From Runella sp. CRIBMP (GTDB lineage: Bacteria; Bacteroidota; Bacteroidia; Cytophagales; Spirosomataceae), in the NCBI RefSeq assembly GCF_009905605.1, contig NZ_JAAAKZ010000004.1:1-64000 (forward strand): a stretch of 64,000 nucleotides of DNA, read 5' to 3'. Of the stretch, positions 58,793-64,000 are shown piece after piece. The notes beneath the pieces were generated by a model. It was given only the letters and a program-made list of their open reading frames with translations. It did not search any database and had not been told where the DNA came from. A program made the position numbers and the translations under genes. The number at the start of each line of letters is the position of its first letter. Position 1 is the first letter of the stretch.

Positions 58793-58812
58793 GCTGATTC
58801 GCAAGATTCAGC
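58793..58812 (+). terminator. Terminator of the T9SS cargo gene
   Basis: GCTGATTC, GCAA loop, GATTCAGC (one T-T mismatch in an 8-bp stem) followed by TCTTTTTGTTTT. Confidence 0.8.
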
Positions 58813-58874
58813 TCTTTTTGTTTTATTCGCAATATGAAAAACCCTGTTTCCTAAACCTTTAACTTTTTATTGCA

Positions 58875-59984
58875 ATGGCTGACCGAATAGGTGGTTATCG
58901 TATTGGCAAAATGCCAGACGATGTAACCCAAAAAAAAATCAAAAAAAACATTAATCTCCCGCCCAAAGTCGATTTGCGAAAATTTATGACTTCGGTCGAA
59001 ATGCAGGTGGGAAATAGTTGCGTGGCCAACTCCTTTGCGGGAGCATACGAGTATTTGGCCAAGCGTACCCTCGGGGATTCTTCGGACGTAAGTCGCTTGT
59101 TTATTTACTACAATGCCCGGTATTTTGCGGGGGAACAAGACGAAGACAATGGCTCGATGATGGTCAATGCCATCGAAGGACTAAAAGAGTACGGTGCTTG
59201 TTCAGAAGATTATTGGCCCAACGATGAAGATAGGATCACTGAAGAACCAGATGAAGATTCCTACAATCACGGTTCTAATTTCCGGATTGTAGAAGCCGAA
59301 TTCATCAAAACAGACCTAAATCTGTGGCGGCAGACCCTGGCAGAAGGTTACCCGATTGCGTTTGCTCTCAATACCTTTAAATCTTTTGACAGCGCAAATC
59401 GCAACAAAGGCCGCGTAATTATGCCCAGAGCTTCTGATGAGGTTCGGGAAACGCACGGTTGGCACGCCATGCTTTGTGTGGGTTATTCTGACCCCGACAA
59501 AATGTTTATCGTTCGGAATTCGTGGGGCGAAAGATGGGGCGACGGTGGTTATTGCTACATTCCGTACGATTATGTCATGCACGAAGACTACAACGGACAC
59601 GATTCATGGATTGTGAAAGCCGTAGAAAATTTGGATTACAGCGAGGGTATTTCTGACGACAGCGAGGAGTCCAATTTCTACGATGAAGACCGGACCTACC
59701 TGACGGATTTCTACATTCAAGTCGAAGACCCCGAAGATTTTGCGGTTCAGCTAGAAGCCCTTTGTCAGGAGTACGTTACGGAGGAAGATGAGTTTTATTT
59801 TGACTACGAAACCATCGAAGATGAGGACGGGGTAGAGTATCTCGAAATCACCAACTTTGAAATTCTGACGGATGTGTACGAAGATTTCTTGGCAGATTTG
59901 GACGCGCTTTGCGACGAATACGCCATTGACGGAGATTATGAATACGCGCTAGTTGGGGCCGAAGAAGAGGAAGAAAACGAATAA
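58875..59984 (+). CDS. Papain-like (C1 family) cysteine peptidase, apparently cytosolic, with acidic C-terminal domain
   Basis: 369 residues. Complete papain triad and oxyanion Gln: Gln44 and Cys49 (MQVGNSCVANS), His197 (HGWHAMLCVGY), Asn215 (VRNSWGERWGDGGY). There is no signal peptide and no recognisable inhibitory propeptide; only about 30 residues precede the catalytic domain. From about residue 250 the chain becomes strongly acidic, contains a repeated pattern (FAVQLEALCQEY, FLADLDALCDEY) and ends EEEEENE. Stand-alone gene. Substrate and control unknown; the acidic tail may be a regulatory or binding domain. Confidence 0.88.
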   Translation: MADRIGGYRIGKMPDDVTQKKIKKNINLPPKVDLRKFMTSVEMQVGNSCVANSFAGAYEYLAKRTLGDSSDVSRLFIYYNARYFAGEQDEDNGSMMVNAIEGLKEYGACSEDYWPNDEDRITEEPDEDSYNHGSNFRIVEAEFIKTDLNLWRQTLAEGYPIAFALNTFKSFDSANRNKGRVIMPRASDEVRETHGWHAMLCVGYSDPDKMFIVRNSWGERWGDGGYCYIPYDYVMHEDYNGHDSWIVKAVENLDYSEGISDDSEESNFYDEDRTYLTDFYIQVEDPEDFAVQLEALCQEYVTEEDEFYFDYETIEDEDGVEYLEITNFEILTDVYEDFLADLDALCDEYAIDGDYEYALVGAEEEEENE

Positions 59985-60099
59985 CGCAAGCATTGACAAG
60001 GGTTGGTTGAGACTTCAGTTTGTCATTTTGTGGTTATTTATATAATTTTAAGGAGATTTGTTTGTGATTTCGCTTTGTCAAACCAACCCTTTTACAATT

Positions 60100-60564
60100 A
60101 TGAGAACCATTGATGCTTGGCTGAATGAATACGGCGAAAGCCATCAGAACCCTACCAATAAACTGGTGCACTGGATTTGTGTACCTGCCATTTTTTTTAG
60201 CGTGGTAGGATTGCTTTACAGTATTAAACTGCCCGTTTTGATTGCCGAAAATCTACCGCTCAATGTAGCAATGCTCGTACTGGCACTGGTGACGATTTAT
60301 TACATACGTTTATCCGTTACTTTGGCCGTGGGGTTGATTTTGTTTACGAGCTTGTGCCTTTTTCTAGCCCAACAAGTTGAAAATCAAGGCTGGACGCTAT
60401 GGCAGGTTTCGTTGGGCATTTTTGTAATTGCTTGGGTTGGTCAATTTTGGGGGCATAAAGTGGAAGGAAAAAAGCCTTCTTTTTTTAAAGATTTACAATT
60501 TTTGATGATTGGCCCCGCTTGGTTAATGCACTTTATCTACAAAAAAGCGGGAATACCTTATTGA
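60100..60564 (+). CDS. Mpo1-like (DUF962) membrane protein
   Basis: 154 residues from the ATG at 60100 (MRTIDAWLNEYGESHQNPTNKLVHWICVP); the frame starts 14 codons earlier without family match. Four membrane segments. The conserved His of this family are present in ESHQNPTNKLVHW and FWGHKVEGKKPS, followed by FLMIGPAWLM. The yeast homologue is a 2-hydroxy fatty acid dioxygenase of the endoplasmic reticulum; bacterial members are presumed to act on lipids. Strong terminator follows. Confidence 0.88.
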   Translation: MRTIDAWLNEYGESHQNPTNKLVHWICVPAIFFSVVGLLYSIKLPVLIAENLPLNVAMLVLALVTIYYIRLSVTLAVGLILFTSLCLFLAQQVENQGWTLWQVSLGIFVIAWVGQFWGHKVEGKKPSFFKDLQFLMIGPAWLMHFIYKKAGIPY

Positions 60565-60585
60565 TAGTTTTATCTCAAATTTGGG

Positions 60586-60616
60586 GGTAATCGGTGCAAT
60601 GCCGATTACCTTTTTT
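60586..60616 (+). terminator. Terminator of the Mpo1-like gene
   Basis: GGTAATCGG (60586-60594), 7-nt loop, CCGATTACC (60602-60610), then TTTTTT. Confidence 0.95.
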
Positions 60617-60657
60617 GTTTTCCTAAACCTAAAATACCAACTGATTTACCCTGCCTT

Positions 60658-61914
60658 ATGAATGCCTTTGAACGTCAGAAAAAAATATACATTGAAGGAG
60701 CCTCTGGAATCGTGTCTTCCATTCCCGTTGACGCTCAGGGGCTGGAAAACAAAGCGATAAAAGCTTTGTCGCCACAGGCAGCGGCGTATATTGTGGGGGG
60801 AGCGGGTCACGGGGATACCATGCGCCAAAATCGTCGGGCGTTTGAGCGGTGGCGCATCATTCCACGTATGTTGCGCGACGTGTCGGCGCGGGATACGAGC
60901 ATTGAATTATTCGGCAAAAAACATCCGTATCCCTTATTGTTGGCTCCCATTGGCGTGCTGGAAATGGCGCATCCTGAGGCAGATTTGGCCGTAGCCCGAG
61001 CCGCCGCCGCCATGCACATACCTTACATTTTTTCCAATCAGGCATCGGTACCAATGGAAGTCTGCGCGGCGGCAATGGACGACCAAACGCGGTGGTTTCA
61101 GTTGTATTGGAGCAAGTCGGACGAATTGGTAGCGAGTTTTGTTCGACGTGCCGAAAGTGCTGGTTGTGAAGCAATTGTGGTTACTTTGGACACGACCCTT
61201 CTAGGCTGGCGTACCCAAGATTTGGAGTTGGCGTATCTGCCTTTTCTGCGCGGAATGGGCATTGCCCAATATACTTCCGACCCCGTTTTTCGTCGATTGT
61301 TGGGAGAACCAGACCCCACGCCTGCGCCCAAACCTAAGATAACGTACGACGCCATACGTACCTTGTGGAACGTTATCCGACATTATCCAGGGAGCTTTTT
61401 AGAAAATACCAAATCGGGCAATCCTCGCAAGGCGGTCAAAAAATTTATTGATATTTATACGCGCCCTTCGCTGACGTGGGAAAACCTGGCCTATCTGCGC
61501 GAGATTACTAAACTACCTATTTTGCTCAAAGGAATTCTTCATCCCGACGACGCCCTCAAAGCCTTGGATCATGGTATCAACGGTTTGGTCATTTCAAACC
61601 ACGGCGGTCGTCAGGTAGACGGCGCAGTGGGCACGATGGATATGTTGCCGCGCATCGCCGAAGTAATCAAAGGACGTATTCCTTTATTGTTGGACAGCGG
61701 CGTGCGCGGCGGGGCCGATATTTTTAAGGCTTTGGCGCTCGGCGCTACTGCCATTTGTTTGGGACGGCCTTACGTGTACGGGCTGGCTTTGGGGGGCAGC
61801 GAAGGCGTACAGCAAGTTTTGGCTAATTATCTCGCAGATTTTGATTTGACAATGGCATTGGCGGGTTGTCGCTCCATTGATGAAATCGTGCCAGAAAGCG
61901 TGATGGAAACGTAG
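60658..61914 (+). CDS. FMN-dependent alpha-hydroxy-acid oxidising enzyme, lactate 2-monooxygenase-like
   Basis: 418 residues. N-terminal YIEGASGIVSSIP and AYIVGGAGHGDTMRQN match the lactate 2-monooxygenase branch; the FMN barrel shows LLAPIGVLEMAHPEAD, QLYWSKSDE, ILLKGILHPDDA, the catalytic His in ISNHGGRQVDGAVG, and DSGVRGGADIFKALALGA. No signal peptide, so cytosolic. It oxidises L-lactate or a similar 2-hydroxy acid, giving acetate plus CO2 or the keto acid. Single gene between a terminator and the convergent DUF4199 gene. Confidence 0.9.
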   Translation: MNAFERQKKIYIEGASGIVSSIPVDAQGLENKAIKALSPQAAAYIVGGAGHGDTMRQNRRAFERWRIIPRMLRDVSARDTSIELFGKKHPYPLLLAPIGVLEMAHPEADLAVARAAAAMHIPYIFSNQASVPMEVCAAAMDDQTRWFQLYWSKSDELVASFVRRAESAGCEAIVVTLDTTLLGWRTQDLELAYLPFLRGMGIAQYTSDPVFRRLLGEPDPTPAPKPKITYDAIRTLWNVIRHYPGSFLENTKSGNPRKAVKKFIDIYTRPSLTWENLAYLREITKLPILLKGILHPDDALKALDHGINGLVISNHGGRQVDGAVGTMDMLPRIAEVIKGRIPLLLDSGVRGGADIFKALALGATAICLGRPYVYGLALGGSEGVQQVLANYLADFDLTMALAGCRSIDEIVPESVMET

Positions 61915-61998
61915 GGTTGTAAACCGTAAAACTGCAAAACTGAAAAATTTTAAACCGAAAAACTTTAGACTCAGAACGCAATGTAAAAGTATCTTCTT

Positions 61999-62520
61999 TT
62001 AATTCTTTTTCAGCGCCAATGCCGATACCAGCGTCATGAGCAAACCTACTGGAAACGGCTCCATGAAGGTGACGGCAAAATTGTAAAACGGATTTTGATA
62101 TTGGGCGTTGGCCTTGGCAATTTCGGCGGCTTGTTGGGCGATTTCAGCCGCGCTTTTACCGTCTTCTTTCATTTTTTGGAGATGATAGGCCCCAAAATCT
62201 TCCATAAAAGTAGGAAAGAAATTGAAGTAAAAAATCAACCACGTCAAAGCGTAACAAACGCAAGAAATAACCGTCACTGAAATACCGATTTGAAATGCCT
62301 TCCCAAACGTAATTCGTCCTTCGCTGTGTTGGTCGCGGTATGATTTGATACCGAAATAAACCAACGTTAAAGAGAGAATAATGGACGTAAATCCAAACCA
62401 TACGCCGTAATCCGCAAAGGTTTCAAACCCAATGGCCCGGCCAATGGTGGTTAATAAAACCAGTAAAACAGATGAAACCGCGCCCGAAATAAGCCCGAAC
62501 CGAATAATTGTCTTTTGCAT
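61999..62520 (-). CDS. DUF4199 membrane protein
   Basis: 173 residues from the ATG at 62520 (MQKTIIRFGLISGAV). Four membrane segments, the second pair flanking a charged loop (GIKSYRDQHSEGRITFGKAF), the DUF4199 signature; a soluble helix about residues 110-140 is rich in Ala/Glu. A frequent Bacteroidota inner-membrane family of unknown function. The gene for a membrane-anchored LuxR-type regulator lies 123 bp upstream on the same strand, but a separate promoter box is present at 62569-62576. Confidence 0.85.
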   Translation of the reverse strand: MQKTIIRFGLISGAVSSVLLVLLTTIGRAIGFETFADYGVWFGFTSIILSLTLVYFGIKSYRDQHSEGRITFGKAFQIGISVTVISCVCYALTWLIFYFNFFPTFMEDFGAYHLQKMKEDGKSAAEIAQQAAEIAKANAQYQNPFYNFAVTFMEPFPVGLLMTLVSALALKKN

Positions 62521-62568
62521 AATTGGTAGTTTTGAAAAGGTGAATGTTAAACGGGGTGAAACCCTGTG

Positions 62569-62576
62569 CAAAAGTA
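62569..62576 (-). promoter_or_regulatory. Bacteroidota -7 promoter box of the DUF4199 gene
   Basis: CAAAAGTA on plus reads TACTTTTG on minus, matching TAnnTTTG, 49 bp upstream of the start codon at 62520. Confidence 0.5.
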
Positions 62577-62643
62577 AGGTTGAAGCCAAGAACGGACGGT
62601 CATCCTTTTGGGTGATTTTTTAGAAATAGCCTTAAATCATTCT

Positions 62644-63078
62644 TTAGTTTACCTTTAATATTCCCAATTCTTTGGCGCGGTTGATGGCTTTGGTGCGGCT
62701 GTTTACATCCAACTTTTCAAACAACCTCGCTGAATGTGTTTTGACGGTGTTGAGCGAAACAAACAGTTTATCCGCAATTTCCTGATTGGTCAATCCCTGC
62801 GTAATCAATTCCAGCACTTCCAACTCCCGTTTGCTGATTCCCAATTCCTTGATTTTATTTTCGTCAAATACCGGTGGTGCCTGAACAATGATGGGAGCGG
62901 GGGCTTTGCGGGTGAATTTAAGCCCCGCCCAAACCCCGATTCCCATGAATAGAACCGCAATCAATCCACCGTATATTTCAAAAATGTGCATTCGCACCAA
63001 AAATTGGTACTCGATGAGTTTGAGCACAATCAGCAGGAGACCCAATCCAAGTCCGTACAAAAGATACGTTTTTCTCAT
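62644..63078 (-). CDS. Membrane-anchored LuxR-type HTH regulator
   Basis: 144 residues from the ATG at 63078 (MRKTYLLYGLGLG). Two N-terminal membrane helices (residues about 5-22 and 33-53), a short linker, then a LuxR/GerE HTH: LGISKRELEVLELITQGLTNQEIADKLFVSLNTVKTHSARLFEKL pattern, with all conserved Glu, Thr and Lys positions. There is no receiver domain, so activity must be controlled through the membrane part or by release (inference). Next to the DUF4199 gene, a recurring pairing, so DUF4199 may be its target or partner. Confidence 0.88.
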   Translation of the reverse strand: MRKTYLLYGLGLGLLLIVLKLIEYQFLVRMHIFEIYGGLIAVLFMGIGVWAGLKFTRKAPAPIIVQAPPVFDENKIKELGISKRELEVLELITQGLTNQEIADKLFVSLNTVKTHSARLFEKLDVNSRTKAINRAKELGILKVN

Positions 63079-63170
63079 TCCTTCAAAAAAACAAATGACT
63101 GCGGTGGCATGACTTTTTCTCAAAATTGATTAAAATTGACAAACAACTCAATTTCTTCTCCATTATTCGC

Positions 63171-63968
63171 ATGAAATTAGCTCATCAAACCGCCATTATT
63201 ACCGGCTCTAGTTCGGGAATTGGCCGTGCCATTGCAGTTGCCTTCGGAAAAGAAGGAGCCAACATAATTGTCAATTACAACAGCAGTCGGGCAAAAGCCT
63301 TGGAAGTTGTCAAACAAATAAAAGCCGAAGGCGGTGATGCCATCGCGGTCAAAGCCAACGTGGGCAAAGAAGCCGACGTGCTCAAAATGTTTGAAAAGGC
63401 CATTGAGGCGTTTGGACAAGTGGATATTTTAGTGGCCAACAGCGGGATTCAGGACGATGCCTCTTTCCTCAACATGACCCTCGACCAATGGAACAACGTC
63501 ATAAACATCAATCTGACGGGTCAGTTTTTGTGCGCCCGCGAAGCCGCCCGACATTTTGTGGCCCAAGCCGAAGGAAAAACCACCACGGGAGCCATTGGCA
63601 AAATCATCTGCATGAGTTCGGTACATGACATGATTCCGTGGGCAGGCCATATCAACTATGCCGCCTCCAAAGGGGGAGTGTTGATGTTTATGAAATCCAT
63701 TGCGCAGGAGCTGGCCCCGCTCAAAATCCGCGTTAATGCCATCAGTCCGGGCGCGATTCAGACCCCCATAAACAAAAGCGTGTGGTCGTCGGAGGAAAAC
63801 AGGCAAGCGTTAATGAAACTGATTCCTTACCGTCGGATTGGTCAACCCGAAGATGTGGCCAAGGCCGCCATTTGGCTGGCTTCTGACGATTCTGATTATA
63901 TCACAGGAGAAACCCTCTACGTAGACGGCGGCATGATGCTCTATCCTGAGTTTTCAGACAACGGTTAA
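63171..63968 (+). CDS. SDR-family oxidoreductase (glucose 1-dehydrogenase-like)
   Basis: 265 residues from the ATG at 63171 (MKLAHQTAIITGSSSGIGRA); the frame extends 15 codons further up without family match. Nucleotide motif TGSSSGIG, NSG (ANSGIQ), active-site Ser in MSSVHDM, Tyr-x-x-x-Lys as YAASK, SPGAIQT, and YVDGGMM. The insertion of about eight residues before the active site (EGKTTTGAIGK) and the C-terminus YPEFSDNG resemble glucose 1-dehydrogenase-type SDRs. Cytosolic NAD(P)-dependent sugar oxidoreductase. A hairpin starts 12 bp downstream. Confidence 0.9.
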   Translation: MKLAHQTAIITGSSSGIGRAIAVAFGKEGANIIVNYNSSRAKALEVVKQIKAEGGDAIAVKANVGKEADVLKMFEKAIEAFGQVDILVANSGIQDDASFLNMTLDQWNNVININLTGQFLCAREAARHFVAQAEGKTTTGAIGKIICMSSVHDMIPWAGHINYAASKGGVLMFMKSIAQELAPLKIRVNAISPGAIQTPINKSVWSSEENRQALMKLIPYRRIGQPEDVAKAAIWLASDDSDYITGETLYVDGGMMLYPEFSDNG

Positions 63969-63980
63969 TGAAACAGTGGT

Positions 63981-64000
63981 GCAGGTTGTGAGCAACCTGC
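63981..64000 (+). terminator. Hairpin after the last SDR gene (runs to the window edge)
   Basis: GCAGGTTG, TGAG loop, CAACCTGC: perfect 8-bp stem ending exactly at base 64000, so any U tract lies outside the window. Confidence 0.7.

Overview
The window is chromosomal DNA from a member of the Bacteroidota, most likely class Cytophagia; a Runella/Spirosoma-like relative is my best guess, at low confidence. The support is a SusC/SusD pair with a third lipoprotein, a type IX secretion (T9SS) C-terminal sorting domain, LytTR two-component genes, a DUF4199 gene next to a membrane-bound LuxR-type regulator, many Tat-exported sugar enzymes, and repeated Bacteroidota-type -7 promoter boxes (TAnnTTTG). 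I see no tRNA, rRNA, CRISPR array, prophage or intact insertion sequence.

Layout. 1-2175: 3' part of a large surface protein with near-identical 372-bp SdrD-B-like repeats. 2286-5168: a TrpF-like protein lacking catalytic residues, a cupin/AraC pair and a nitroreductase. 5375-10966 (minus): lipoprotein, SusD and SusC. 11605-19614 (plus): a sugar-acid operon (ManD-like dehydratase, galactonate-dehydratase-like enzyme, mutarotase-like protein, PQQ dehydrogenase with cytochrome c domain, KDPG aldolase, hexuronate-type MFS carrier), divergent from susC. 19723-29662: mostly housekeeping (queG, an LprI-like protein, M19 dipeptidase, dnaG, MTR-kinase-like gene, tex, DinB, Crp). 29692-37658: acyltransferase, a secreted SUMF1/helical-toroid/DJ-1 operon, a GH127 arabinofuranosidase, an alpha/beta hydrolase and a Crp regulator. 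37997-43722: dnaK, then a LytTR response regulator, a degenerate and an intact LytS-type kinase, and a divergent small secreted protein. 43799-50680: Smr protein, recQ, a decayed repeat region, lipB, a sugar kinase, NUDIX and DeoR genes. 51052-63968: RRM protein, a second exported-oxidation cluster (cytochrome propeller protein, Tat-exported TIM barrel, SDR), a T9SS cargo protein, a leaderless papain-like protease, an Mpo1-like protein, a lactate-monooxygenase-like enzyme, DUF4199/LuxR and another SDR.

How the genes fit together. The most interesting unit is 11605-19614. Both enolase-superfamily dehydratases carry twin-arginine leaders, and the mutarotase-like protein and PQQ dehydrogenase carry Sec leaders, while the aldolase is cytosolic and the carrier an inner-membrane protein. 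This suggests that an aldose is oxidised and dehydrated in the periplasm and that the 2-keto-3-deoxy acid is then imported and cleaved; no KDG kinase gene is present. The divergent SusCD system could supply the substrate. A similar theme (exported c-type cytochrome protein plus Tat-exported enzyme plus SDR) recurs at 51613-56170.

Regulatory structure stands out in three intergenic regions: 20-21-bp spaced direct repeats between a LytS kinase and a secreted protein, four exactly 10-bp phased TTTGA repeats between the NUDIX and DeoR genes, and a 9-bp palindrome ahead of the nitroreductase. Start codons were moved inward from the longest reading frame wherever an internal ATG restores a signal peptide or the normal family N-terminus.
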